Below are positions 1-8,319 of a stretch of DNA of 64,000 bases, one piece after another; the stretch's first letter is position 1, and each line of letters begins with the position of its first letter. A program made the position numbers and the translations under genes. The stretch comes from PHAA01 sp022706565. GTDB lineage: Bacteria; Bacillota; Syntrophomonadia; Syntrophomonadales; Syntrophomonadaceae. Where the stretch lies: the NCBI GenBank assembly GCA_040769385.1, contig JAXGLD010000007.1, forward strand, positions 1 through 64,000. Direction: 5' to 3'. The notes under the pieces are model-generated. The model was not told the DNA's origin, searched no databases, and worked only from the letters and a program-made list of their open reading frames with translations.

Positions 1-425
1 CCTTGAGTTTTAGCCAATAGAATCGCTTGTTCTACCGTGATTTCACGGTTTACTGGAAGAACATCTGCTTTCCTATACAAGTCAGCATTATACGGTTCTT
101 TCTTTTTGAGGATATTGTAAATAGCTGTAAGGATCATCCTTGCAATAGCAATGATGGCTCTTTTATGACCACGACGCTTTTTAATTCTTAAATAGCGGTT
201 ACGGATTTCAGGATGCTTTTCGCTTTTGACTACAGCGGTGGCACACTGTACCAGAAGCGGCTTAATATAACAGCCGGCTCTTGAAATCCGTACGGACTTT
301 TTCTTTCCGGCACTTTCGTTATTGGTAGGTGTAAGCCCTGCCCAGGAGCATAGATGCTTAGCTGTCGGGAACACGTCCATATTGACACCTATTTCGGAGA
401 TCACTGCTATAGCGGAAAAGATGCT
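1..425 (-). mobile_element. IS110-family transposase, C-terminal fragment (runs off window)
   Basis: Reading the minus strand from about 425 down to 1 gives an open frame containing SEIGVNMDVFPTAKHLCSWA, then NNESAGKKK, SRAGCYIKPLLVQCA, RNRYLRIKKRRGHKRAIIA and ILKKKEPYN. This is the classical C-terminal half (transposase_20, serine-containing) of IS110/IS116/IS902 transposases. The N-terminal DEDD RuvC-like half is absent: the similarity stops where the truncated HTH gene begins (about 425-430). The frame is still open at position 1, so the 3' end lies outside the window. It is therefore a remnant and not an intact insertion sequence, at least on this side. Family assignment is from recognisable motifs. 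Confidence 0.85.
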
Positions 426-426
426 C

Positions 427-585
427 TTAACCCTGGTCAACCAGTTCTCTCATCATATCGTACGCTGTCCATTTGGAAACATCTAGGCTATCGGCTACGT
501 CTCCATAGTGAACTGGGCCTCCGCTCTCTTCCACCAGCCGTGCAAGGGCTTCTACGAATTGGTAACGCCTTCTGGTGAGATTCAT
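427..585 (-). pseudogene. Truncated winged-helix transcriptional regulator (N-terminal 52 residues)
   Basis: The start is the ATG at 585, which has GGAGG seven bases upstream. An in-frame ATG at 624 lacks such a site. The product begins MNLTRRRYQF and continues with a winged helix-turn-helix pattern (residues about 8-50) including PVHYGDVADSLDVSKWTAYD. This resembles the DNA-binding domain of DtxR/MarR-like regulators. The frame meets TAA at 427-429, just where IS110 sequence starts, so the effector or dimerisation part is missing. It lies downstream of the radical SAM gene on the same strand, suggesting an original operon. The function of the intact protein is unknown; loss by rearrangement is inferred. 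Confidence 0.6.
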
Positions 586-678
586 CCGATCGCCTCCGTA
601 TCCGATCTTCTTATATTGATTCATAAGGCAGCCACTAGCCCGCAGAAACCACTTTCAACCCTATTGGTACTTCTACTG

Positions 679-2022
679 CTATAAGTTGCCATTTTGTACC
701 TTGTCTGCGATCTCCCCCCATGCTTCCGCATACCCATATAGCGGTCTGCACAGAGCCGGGGCACTGATTTTATTGATCTGAGTTGAATACGCTCCGGATT
801 TCTCAACGATTTCCTCCAACTTCTGCGGATTATCGATTATAGGACACGGGCGCAGATGGTTTTCGTTGAAAGGTTGATTTGCCTGATAGAGTTGGAATAA
901 AGGACACTTAAGCGCTTCCACCAGACTAGTGTTCTTGATATTGACGTTCGCATAGTGGACGAAAGCGCAAGGTTCTACGTCGCCCATTGCGTTGATATGG
1001 AAATAGTTTCTGCCTCCTGCTATGCATCCCCCTACAAACGGGCCGTCGTTCCAGAAGTCGGCTACGAAGATTGGTTTCTCAGACCGCCATCTTCGCACAG
1101 TGTTCAACATATGCAATCTCTGTTCAGGCGTTGCCATGTATTCTAGATCTGCCTCGCCCCCAACAGGTACGTATGTGAAGAGCCAACCAAGTATGCAGCC
1201 TTTTTCGATCATCAAATCTATCCATTCGTCGCTGCCGATTCTCTCGGTATTTTCGCGCGTGTAACAGGCAGAAAACCCAAAAGGTACTCCAGCCTCCTTC
1301 AGATTGTCCATCGCCTGCATAACCCTAGCGAATACGCCTTTACCACGCCTAGCATCTGTTTCTTCCTCAAATCCTTCTATGCTGATGGCAAAGCTCATGT
1401 TCGCAGCTTCTTCAAACTGTGCGGCCCTTTCTTTGGTAATCAAAGTACCATTCGTAAAGATATGGAACATTGACTCATTGTGCTTTTTGGCCAAGGATAT
1501 AAGATCATCGGCCCTTACAAGAGGCTCACCACCCGAGATAACGAAGAAGTTGACGCCCAATTCTTCTGCTTCGGTCATGACCCTATCCAAAGTCTCGTAG
1601 TCCATGTCCTGAGTTCTATCGTAATCACCTGCCCAACAACCCTTGCATCTAAGGTTACATCTGCCAGTTGGGTCGATAAGGATAGCCCAGGGAACATGAA
1701 CGCCGTATTTCTCTTCTCCGCGGCGTCGTCTCTCAGGGCTCAATATGCCCGCATTGATGAACATGTTGATGCCGCTTCTTTCCAACACCCTTGGGGATAC
1801 TTGATTAATTCCCCTAATGACCAATTTCCTCCAGTGATTATCCTCGTCAGAGAACATTTCAATCCATTGCTTGGCGTACTGCTTATGCACTGGATCTGTA
1901 GCCAAACGTTCTCCCCATTTCAAGAGATTAACAAGGTTCTTGTCAGGATCATTTCTTATATACTTCAATCCTTGCTTCAAAGCAGCTTCGCCGAGCATAG
2001 ACTTGGCCAAATCAAACGCCAC
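679..2022 (-). CDS. Radical SAM protein with SPASM/twitch-like C-terminal cysteines
   Basis: A 447-residue protein with a GTG start preceded by AGAGGAGGAA. Residues 1-110 are a mostly helical N-terminal extension. The radical SAM core starts near residue 112; the CX3CX2C cluster motif is C122-C126-C129 in GRCNLRCKGCW, followed by the SAM-binding ISGGEPLV at about 162-169. The C-terminal part holds C333, C352, C373, C393 and C425, with GGRNYFHINAMGDVEPCAF typical of auxiliary-cluster (SPASM/twitch) regions of peptide- or cofactor-modifying enzymes. A 25-codon ORF ends 19 bp upstream and a truncated HTH gene lies about 90 bp downstream. The substrate is unknown; peptide modification is only a hypothesis. 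Confidence 0.9.
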   Translation of the reverse strand: MAFDLAKSMLGEAALKQGLKYIRNDPDKNLVNLLKWGERLATDPVHKQYAKQWIEMFSDEDNHWRKLVIRGINQVSPRVLERSGINMFINAGILSPERRRRGEEKYGVHVPWAILIDPTGRCNLRCKGCWAGDYDRTQDMDYETLDRVMTEAEELGVNFFVISGGEPLVRADDLISLAKKHNESMFHIFTNGTLITKERAAQFEEAANMSFAISIEGFEEETDARRGKGVFARVMQAMDNLKEAGVPFGFSACYTRENTERIGSDEWIDLMIEKGCILGWLFTYVPVGGEADLEYMATPEQRLHMLNTVRRWRSEKPIFVADFWNDGPFVGGCIAGGRNYFHINAMGDVEPCAFVHYANVNIKNTSLVEALKCPLFQLYQANQPFNENHLRPCPIIDNPQKLEEIVEKSGAYSTQINKISAPALCRPLYGYAEAWGEIADKVQNGNL

Positions 2023-2041
2023 AGTGATTCCTCCTCTACTC

Positions 2042-2119
2042 TTAAATGCGCCTGTTCAAAGGCTCGGATTCATACGGTTTAGACTTCATAGTGGTAAACA
2101 TGCTTCTAAAACTTTGCAT
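2042..2119 (-). CDS. Putative 25-residue peptide coupled to the radical SAM gene
   Basis: A minus-strand ORF, ATG at 2117-2119 to TAA at 2042-2044. A very strong ribosome binding site (GAGAGGAGGTG) sits two bases before the ATG. The peptide begins MQSFRSMFTTMKSK and ends PLNRRI; it has five basic residues, one Tyr and no Cys. Its stop is 19 bp before the GTG of the radical SAM gene, whose own AGAGGAGGA lies in that gap, so the two should be co-transcribed. I do not recognise the peptide. It could be a leader peptide controlling translation, a substrate of the radical SAM enzyme, or chance. There is no homology support. Confidence 0.4.
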   Translation of the reverse strand: MQSFRSMFTTMKSKPYESEPLNRRI

Positions 2120-2334
2120 TCCACCTCCTCTCAATGCCAAGTATAGACTCTCATAGAAGACCTTCAAAACAGGTTCCCAAAAAACCAAAATATCCTACCT
2201 ATAGGTTACGTCTCCATGCCATGAAATGTCAAGGATCTGAAAAGTAAGGGTGGATGCATTTACCATGAATCAATACGCTATACTCTAGTCCGCGGTTAGA
2301 TTCATACTAGAAGGATGTTATTTGGATTATTCCT

Positions 2335-3117
2335 TTGGTTCTTTTAATCCTATTATCTCTGGCAGGAACTTTTAGATGGGATAAGGAACCTGTTCAAAAC
2401 TTTGAGGAATCTCTTAAAGTTCAAGTGATGAAAGACAGATGGACTGGACAAACTTGGATTAAACTGCATGGTACTCTGCCCGGCGAAAACGATCACTCAT
2501 GGTCATATGCCTGGCTATTTGCTAATGAAAGAAATTATTGGAACGATATAAAGGCTGAACCCTGGCAGAAGGTATTACACGGTATTAATATTAATTCAAC
2601 CGTTGATTATATGTCAGGGCAAGCATACCCTTATTTCACAGATGGTATTATAAAAAGTGCTGCTAACGACCTTAAAAAGACTCATACAGGTATAGAAAAA
2701 CGTAATGAACTTAAAAAGAAGATACTACAGTTTGAAAAGAACAAACAGTCCTATAGCAAGGGACATACTCAATATATAGTTCTATATGAATCATTGAGAT
2801 ACGACCCTGATTTGGCATGGGAATTACCTGATGTTATCCGCTCACACATACCGACGAATATTGTCACTGATTATAATGAATGGCGAAAAGCAGACCAGCA
2901 AATAAAGAAGTTAGATTATCAATTATCAAATATTCAATTGTGGTACAAAGCCGAAGCGTTAAAGCAACTTACAAACAAAGCGGCATTTACAAGAACTATT
3001 GTTACTATTACTTGGATTGTATTAATTGTTTTATCATTTGTAATGGCCTTAGCGTTGTTTTTTAAGTCCGGGAGGTATATTAGGATAATCAATTATACAC
3101 AAAAACTTGATGAATAG
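2335..3117 (+). CDS. Hypothetical membrane-anchored protein, AT-rich gene
   Basis: About 260 residues, not recognised. The N-terminus is a hydrophobic segment (VLLILLSLAG), and a second membrane segment lies near the C-terminus (about 218-242, TWIVLIVLSFVMALALFF) followed by a short basic tail. The roughly 200 residues between would be outside the cytoplasm and include lysine/glutamine-rich, probably coiled-coil stretches. The start is uncertain: the TTG at 2335 has no well-spaced Shine-Dalgarno site, and the frame opens only at 2311 after a TAG, so the protein may be 5' truncated. The sequence is visibly richer in A+T than its neighbours and lies beside a tRNA fragment, consistent with a horizontally acquired segment. 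Confidence 0.55.
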   Translation: MVLLILLSLAGTFRWDKEPVQNFEESLKVQVMKDRWTGQTWIKLHGTLPGENDHSWSYAWLFANERNYWNDIKAEPWQKVLHGININSTVDYMSGQAYPYFTDGIIKSAANDLKKTHTGIEKRNELKKKILQFEKNKQSYSKGHTQYIVLYESLRYDPDLAWELPDVIRSHIPTNIVTDYNEWRKADQQIKKLDYQLSNIQLWYKAEALKQLTNKAAFTRTIVTITWIVLIVLSFVMALALFFKSGRYIRIINYTQKLDE

Positions 3118-3217
3118 CATGGTTAGTATGGTTGGGTTTATTTTTGGGTGCAGGTAGTATTTTGGCTGTGAATTAATACCGAGTTAATTGTCAGGATATT
3201 ATTATTTATGAAAAATA

Positions 3218-3294
3218 TTTGACCGCAAACGATCAATAAAATGCTTGGTATATTGGGGGCTAAGCTGATATATTTTGACCGCAGTTTGACCGCA
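3218..3294 (+). repeat. Three direct copies of TTTGACCGCA beside the tRNA fragment
   Basis: TTTGACCGCA occurs at 3218-3227, 3274-3283 and 3285-3294, the last two 11 bp apart (one helical turn). They lie 120-195 bp before the tRNA-Arg fragment. Direct repeats of this kind flanking a tRNA attachment site can be integrase arm-type or excisionase sites. That role is inferred from position only. Confidence 0.45.
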
Positions 3295-3412
3295 GTTAGG
3301 TTAAGAAACAAGAGGATATGACAGGAAAGCAAGTGGCTGAGGTATATGTAAAAGCTGATTAAATGGGACGTTGAAGGATAGTTTAATACATCGCAGGAAT
3401 TGTTTACCCGTA

Positions 3413-3456
3413 CTCCGGAGCCGGGAGCGGAGGTTCGATTCCTCTCGGGCGTACCA
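3413..3456 (+). other. 3' half of tRNA-Arg(CCG): probable attachment-site scar
   Basis: These 44 nt read as the anticodon loop CT-CCG-GA, 3' anticodon stem, variable loop, T arm (GGTTCGATTCC) and acceptor 3' strand with encoded CCA of tRNA-Arg. The 5' half is missing: the bases before 3413 do not pair with the anticodon stem. The native-looking terminator follows at once. Integrases of the tyrosine family often cross over in the anticodon loop and leave such 3' halves at one end of an island. The matching complete tRNA should lie to the left, outside this window. Confidence 0.7.
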
Positions 3457-3469
3457 TAAGTTAAAAACG

Positions 3470-3504
3470 CACTTCCAAGGATTCTTGGAGGTGTTTTATT
3501 TTTG
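3470..3504 (+). terminator. Rho-independent terminator after tRNA-Arg fragment
   Basis: CACTTCCAAG, loop GATT, CTTGGAGGTG (one mismatch), then TTTTATTTTT. It probably terminated the original tRNA transcript. Confidence 0.75.
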
Positions 3505-3656
3505 TTGAAAGCAGTCTCCACCATGGGATAATATTGGTAAATAAAGACTTTCGCCTCACCCATACCCAAGATCCTGCATCCATTGAACAAGACTAGTCAT
3601 GGAAAACCATTGCCGGTGCCCGCTTATATTTAAGGTTGACGAGAGGAAGAAGCAAT

Positions 3657-4535
3657 TTGAAGCGAATGAGCCCCTATCTATTCTGTCTCGTGATCATTAC
3701 CGTACTTGTTTTTTTCTTCCATGACGGCATAATGACAGTCGTCAATACCCGTGTTAATACCACGCACTCCATTCCATCGCCAGCGGAGGCCCGGCCTGCT
3801 TCGGACATCAATTACGCTGCTTCTTCCGGGCGTACTAGCGATACAAACTCGGCTGCGCCAGTTCCCGACACACAAAAGTATTCTGGCACCGTTATCCCCA
3901 TCCTTATGTATCATGAAATAGCTTCGGGGCCTAATAACCTATATGTACCGGTGGAAAGATTCCGTGAACAGATACGCTATCTGGCTGAGAGCGGTTACCA
4001 CACCGTAACCATGGCCCAGGCGGAAGAAATGCTCCGAAACGAGAAGATACCGGCAAAGACTATCGTGTTGACCTTCGATGATGGTTACACGTCTTTCTAC
4101 ACCCAGGCTTGGCCGATCATGCAGGAATATGGTTTTACCGGGACGGTTTACGTTTGCACCTCATTCATCGGCCGCACCAACTACCTAAGTCTGGACCAGA
4201 TCAAGGAACTACAATCAGCCGGGATTGAGATAGGCAGCCATACCCGAAATCACATAAGCTTGAAAGAGGCCGGCTATGAGCAACAAGTCCAGGAAATTCT
4301 GCAGTCCAAGCAAATGCTAGAAGGAAACTTGCATGTGCCCTGTCTTTCCTTCTGCTATCCCACCGGAACCTACAGCGATGTAACCCCTACTATCGTCAAG
4401 GATGCCGGGTACACTTCGGCGGTGACGGTCGCATTCGGGTACGCGGTCCCAACCGGTAATCCCTTCCTGACTCCTCGGGTGCGCGTCCCCGGTGGGATCA
4501 CCTTGGATAAATTTGCCCAGAATATCTCTAAATAG
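3657..4535 (+). CDS. Polysaccharide deacetylase (NodB domain), membrane-anchored or secreted
   Basis: Carbohydrate esterase family 4 enzyme, about 292 residues. One N-terminal transmembrane/signal segment (YLFCLVIITVLVFFF) is followed by a Ser/Pro/Ala-rich linker of about 50 residues and the NodB domain. Motifs present: LMYHEI; TFDDGY (about 139-144, catalytic and metal Asp); SHTRNH (about 194-199, metal His); CYPTG; and RVRVPG. It probably removes acetyl groups from peptidoglycan or another extracellular N-acetylglucosamine polymer. I chose TTG 3657 because AGAGGAAG stands at a suitable distance; TTG 3636 and ATG 3666 are alternatives. The 3' end overlaps the convergent hydrolase by 8 bp. 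Confidence 0.88.
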   Translation: MKRMSPYLFCLVIITVLVFFFHDGIMTVVNTRVNTTHSIPSPAEARPASDINYAASSGRTSDTNSAAPVPDTQKYSGTVIPILMYHEIASGPNNLYVPVERFREQIRYLAESGYHTVTMAQAEEMLRNEKIPAKTIVLTFDDGYTSFYTQAWPIMQEYGFTGTVYVCTSFIGRTNYLSLDQIKELQSAGIEIGSHTRNHISLKEAGYEQQVQEILQSKQMLEGNLHVPCLSFCYPTGTYSDVTPTIVKDAGYTSAVTVAFGYAVPTGNPFLTPRVRVPGGITLDKFAQNISK

Positions 4536-5298
4536 CCGAGGGCTGGACCAGGAAATTCTTCCGCAGCCATTCTATCGTTAAATCTTCCCGCTCTTTTGTC
4601 AATTCCAGGAATCTGTGGCCGGCCTGCTCAAACATATGCAGTGTGCTGTTAGGCAACATGCGGTGGAGGTGTTCGCCATTGTCAGGGCTGACCGCATCAT
4701 CGTCGCGAGCTTGCACTATCAAGGCCGGCCTTTCGCCGATCTTCTTTATATACTCATCCATGTCATGCTGATCAAAGTCTGCAACCAGATCCGGACGTAA
4801 TTCAAACTGGCCGCCATCATCACTGAAGATGATGGTGTTGCCCGCTCGAAGTCGGTAATAATCCTCCCCCATTATGGTAGCAAAGGCCTTGTGCATGAAA
4901 ACCGGAGTCGACCAGAATATATAACCCGCCACCCGATTGTCCGCCGCAGCTCCAACCAATACCGAACTCCCGCCCATACTGCGACCCAGGGCGATTACCG
5001 GCAAACTGTAAGCCTGGTCGACATACGCAATCACCGCCTGCAGGTCTTCCCCCTGGCGGGATAGGGTTACAGTAGAGAAATTGCCTTCACTGTTGCCGCT
5101 GCCTCGGAAGTCGAAAGCCACGACTCCCATCCCGACTGTCCTAAGTTTATCCGCAAAAGCGAAGACTTTGCCGCCGTTTTCCTTGGCTCCCCGGAAGCCG
5201 TGGCAGATCACCAACATGTATCCAGCAACATTAGTCGGCTCCCAAATATAGGCGGCCAGTTTTTTGTGGTCACGAGTGTCAATCAGTATTTCCTTCAT
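4528..5298 (-). CDS. Alpha/beta hydrolase (serine aminopeptidase S33-like)
   Basis: 256 residues with the alpha/beta hydrolase fold. An oxyanion-hole motif HGFRGAKE lies near residue 33; the nucleophile elbow GRSMGG is at about 105; the acid is probably Asp in RDDDAVSP, and the His is in AGHRFLE near the C-terminus. No signal peptide is seen, so it is cytosolic. Substrate unknown; similar proteins are called esterases or acyl hydrolases. Its stop overlaps the end of the deacetylase gene head to head, so the two are separate transcripts. AAAGGAGG stands about 12 bases before the ATG. Confidence 0.8.
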   Translation of the reverse strand: MKEILIDTRDHKKLAAYIWEPTNVAGYMLVICHGFRGAKENGGKVFAFADKLRTVGMGVVAFDFRGSGNSEGNFSTVTLSRQGEDLQAVIAYVDQAYSLPVIALGRSMGGSSVLVGAAADNRVAGYIFWSTPVFMHKAFATIMGEDYYRLRAGNTIIFSDDGGQFELRPDLVADFDQHDMDEYIKKIGERPALIVQARDDDAVSPDNGEHLHRMLPNSTLHMFEQAGHRFLELTKEREDLTIEWLRKNFLVQPSAI

Positions 5299-5417
5299 AA
5301 AAATGAGTTGCCTCCTTTCTCCACCTGACTTCGCTATATGGTGAGATATTTCCTGTTACTTATTGATTTCTGGAAATCGAGACGGTATAATCTATATTGT
5401 TGTGAATCGACCGACCC

Positions 5418-5493
5418 GGGCCATTAGCTCAATTGGCAGAGCAGGTGACTCTTAATCACAAGGTTGAAGGTTCAAGTCCTTCATGGCCCACCA
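5418..5493 (+). tRNA. tRNA-Lys (CTT)
   Basis: A complete 76-nt cloverleaf: acceptor GGGCCAT/ATGGCCC, D arm AGCTCAATTGGCAGAGC, anticodon loop CTCTTAA with anticodon CTT, T arm GGTTCAAGTCC and an encoded CCA at 5491-5493. A terminator follows. Confidence 0.95.
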
Positions 5494-5507
5494 TTTAAAA
5501 CAAAGAA

Positions 5508-5534
5508 CCCGCCGATGTTGGCGGGCTTTTTATT
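5508..5534 (+). terminator. Terminator of tRNA-Lys
   Basis: CCCGCC, loop GATGTT, GGCGGG, then CTTTTTATTTT, 15 bp after the tRNA. Confidence 0.85.
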
Positions 5535-5552
5535 TTCAGAACCTACGTTCAT

Positions 5553-5627
5553 TTACCCTAAAAGTTGCAACCAGGTTGCAGCCTGGAGTATACGAGTCAT
5601 AATATAGTCTGTACCATTGCTCATCAT
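5553..5627 (-). CDS. Possible 24-residue small protein
   Basis: A minus-strand ORF, ATG 5625-5627 to TAA 5553-5555, with GAAGGGAGGTGA just upstream. It encodes a peptide starting MMSNGTDYIMTR and ending in a hydrophobic, Trp-containing tail. A GC-rich hairpin followed by TTTT lies immediately upstream on the same strand (about 5645-5670). I do not recognise it. The case rests on the ribosome binding site alone. Confidence 0.3.
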   Translation of the reverse strand: MMSNGTDYIMTRILQAATWLQLLG

Positions 5628-5988
5628 TTCACCTCCCTTCTATAATGGCAGTAAAAGCAGCCCCGGGGCGCTGCCGGACAATTACTTTAACTGATTTGGT
5701 TGATATGATGATTGTTTAATATGGCTCAGTGCCTATTCTTTAACCCTCCCCCATTTCCTTACATTGATCACATCCTGATTACTGAGAGGTATTCTGAACC
5801 AAACCTTTAACCCGATATGTAAAGAAACAGCTGAACCGCCACATCAGTTGGCGGTTCTTTGTGTTGGAACCAAAAATGCGATGGATAAGGCCAGAATGAT
5901 GTAACTTTTTAAATTTGCATATTAAGCCTAGCGCCATGACACAATATCATAAATAAACCCGCTAAAGGTAATTAAAGGAGTTAAGATA
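5628..5988. other. Intergenic region before the molybdoenzyme operon
   Basis: No gene was seen in this stretch. It holds a terminator-like hairpin, GAACCGCCA (5833-5841) / TGGCGGTTC (5849-5857) followed by TTTGTGTT, about 130 bp before the xanthine dehydrogenase-type operon. No convincing promoter was picked out. Confidence 0.5.
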
Positions 5989-8319
5989 TTGAGCACCACC
6001 ATTGTTGGCCAAGATGTTATTCGCAAAGAGGCCTGGGACAAGGTTACCGGCAGGGCCAAATACAACAGTGACGTGTCTTTCCCGGGCCTATTGCATGCAG
6101 CTATCGTGACCAGCACCTGCGCCCATGGGCGGATCAAACGCCTTGATTACAGCCAGGCAGTCACCATGCCCGGGGTGAGGAAGGTCCTAACCGGGGGCTA
6201 CTACTCTTTTCTTACCGGGTCGGTTCTAGAGGACAAACCTCCATTAGCAGTGGGTAAAGTCAGGTACTATGGTGAACCGGTAGCTCTGGTGATTGCCGAT
6301 AGTGAAGCCGAAGCCTGCGCGGCTGCTACCAGGGTAGTAGTTGAATATGAAGATTTGGTTCCAGTGGACAGCCCTTCTACTGCCATGCAGCCCGAAGCTC
6401 CCCTGGTACACGAAGATTTGGCCAGTTATAAACATGTGATTCCGGAGGTGTACCCCGTTGCTAACACCAATATTAATAACCACCAGAAGATTCGCAAAGG
6501 TGATATGGACAAGGGTTGGAATGAAAGCGAAGTGATCGTGGCGGCTAGCTATTCCCTGCCCGCGGCGGACCATATTGCGATGGAAACCCGCAACGCATGG
6601 GCTGAAGTTTTACCGGACGGGGAAGTGGTGATCCATTCAAGTTCCCAGGCCCCTTTTGCAATACGCAAGCTGATCAGCGACCACTTCGGTTATGATCTGG
6701 GCAAGGTAGTAGTACACGTACCGATGGTGGGGGGAGCGTATGGTGGTAAGGCAGGAGTGGACCTCGAGTACCTGGCAGTAATGGCCTCTCTTTCAGTCGG
6801 AGGGCAGCCGGTCAAAGTCAGTAATACCAGGGAACAGGATATCACCGGCTCACCCGGTAAATTGAGCCTCGACGCCAAAGTCAAACTGGGGGCCAGCAAA
6901 GACGGTATCCTCAAGGCTGGGCAGTACACGTTTATATTAGGGACAGGAGCTTATGCTGATACCGGGCCCAGAATGGGCAGTTCAATGACCACTAACTGTA
7001 CCGGTCCCTATCATCTGGAAAATGTTTGGTGTGATACCTACTGTGTATATACCAACCACACATATAACACGTCTTTCCGCAGCTTTGGCCATTCATCCTT
7101 TAGTTTTGCAGTAGAAAGAACCATGGACAAATTAGCCGCAGCCTTGAAGATGGATCCCATGGAATTGCGCCGCAAGAATGCTATTCAAGCAGGTCACACC
7201 TCTCCCGGCCAAGTGAAGTTGACTCCCAATCTCCTGGGTGATGTTAAAGGCTGCCTTAATAAGGTGGAGAACTTGATCAATTGGAGCGAGGGCGACCGTA
7301 TTGACCTGGGCAATAATCTGATCAAGGCCAAAGGGTTGGCCTGTTTCTGGAAAACCTCCAACTCACCCACAGATGCTATTTCTGCTGCCACCATAACTTT
7401 TAATTCAGATGCCAGCTGTAACCTGAACGTTGGAGCGGTGGAGATCGGGCCCTCCAGTAAAAGCACTCTAGCCCAGATTGCCGCGGACATTTTGAAGTTA
7501 GATTATAACAAGGTTCATGTAGAGTTTGAGGTTAACACCCGTACTAGTCCCCATCACTGGAAGACAGTCGCCAGTATGACTACCTTTATGGTTGGCCGGG
7601 CAGTCCAGGAAGCAGCCAATGACGCTATTCGCCAGATAGAAAGCATAGCAGCTATAGCTTTACAATGCTCCCCGGAAGACCTGGCACTGGATAAGGGGCG
7701 GGTATATTTCAAGGATGACCCAAGCGTTTATATTGATTTAGCGAATGTTGTTCATGGTTACAAATATCCTAACGGTCATACTATTGGCAGCCAGGTTATT
7801 GGCCGGGGGACCTCCATTGTGCCCAGGCTAACCCCTTTAGACCAAAATACCGGCCAGGGAAAACCGGGGCCATACTGGACCCCAGGTGCCCAAGCAGTCG
7901 AGGTGGAGTTGAACCTAAACGACTACAGTTATAAAATCCTGCGGGCGGCTACAGTAATTGATGCCGGCAAGGTCATAAATCCAAAAGCAGCCAAAGGCCT
8001 GGTTATGGGGGCCATGGGTATGGGACTAGGGTTGGGTACCCGGGAATATTTCATTTATGATAACAACCAGCAGTTGCAGAATAGCAGTCTCCGTACCTAT
8101 AAAGTAATGAGGATCGGTGAACAGCCTGAGTACCTGGTTGATTGGGTGGAAACACCCCATGCCACTTCTGCCTTAGGCTCCCGGGGCCTAGCTGAACATG
8201 GCATCATTGCTATTCATGCTGCCCTGGTCAATGCCTTGAGCAAGGCCGCCCAGGTTGAAATCGACCTGGTACCGGTACTGCCCGAGACCATCTGGCAGAA
8301 AAAGGGAGCTAAAATATGA
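5989..8319 (+). CDS. Xanthine dehydrogenase-family molybdopterin-binding subunit
   Basis: Large subunit (776 residues) of a three-subunit molybdenum hydroxylase of the xanthine/aldehyde/nicotinate dehydrogenase family. It carries the aldehyde oxidase a/b hammerhead domain (about 15-125) and the two molybdopterin-binding domains. Recognisable elements are GGAYGGK near 250 and SFRSFGHSSFSFAVE near 370 (usually AFRGFG). The catalytic-base position is Glu736 in GSRGLAEHG. The substrate cannot be told from sequence. The TTG start has AAAGGAG eight bases upstream. It overlaps the FAD subunit by 4 bp, so the three subunits form one operon. Maturation genes are not in the window. Confidence 0.88.
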   Translation: MSTTIVGQDVIRKEAWDKVTGRAKYNSDVSFPGLLHAAIVTSTCAHGRIKRLDYSQAVTMPGVRKVLTGGYYSFLTGSVLEDKPPLAVGKVRYYGEPVALVIADSEAEACAAATRVVVEYEDLVPVDSPSTAMQPEAPLVHEDLASYKHVIPEVYPVANTNINNHQKIRKGDMDKGWNESEVIVAASYSLPAADHIAMETRNAWAEVLPDGEVVIHSSSQAPFAIRKLISDHFGYDLGKVVVHVPMVGGAYGGKAGVDLEYLAVMASLSVGGQPVKVSNTREQDITGSPGKLSLDAKVKLGASKDGILKAGQYTFILGTGAYADTGPRMGSSMTTNCTGPYHLENVWCDTYCVYTNHTYNTSFRSFGHSSFSFAVERTMDKLAAALKMDPMELRRKNAIQAGHTSPGQVKLTPNLLGDVKGCLNKVENLINWSEGDRIDLGNNLIKAKGLACFWKTSNSPTDAISAATITFNSDASCNLNVGAVEIGPSSKSTLAQIAADILKLDYNKVHVEFEVNTRTSPHHWKTVASMTTFMVGRAVQEAANDAIRQIESIAAIALQCSPEDLALDKGRVYFKDDPSVYIDLANVVHGYKYPNGHTIGSQVIGRGTSIVPRLTPLDQNTGQGKPGPYWTPGAQAVEVELNLNDYSYKILRAATVIDAGKVINPKAAKGLVMGAMGMGLGLGTREYFIYDNNQQLQNSSLRTYKVMRIGEQPEYLVDWVETPHATSALGSRGLAEHGIIAIHAALVNALSKAAQVEIDLVPVLPETIWQKKGAKI

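Noticed and set aside
3138..3590. 150-codon minus-strand frame across the tRNA-Arg fragment
   Set aside because: It reads through the tRNA piece and its terminator and has no ribosome binding site or family pattern.
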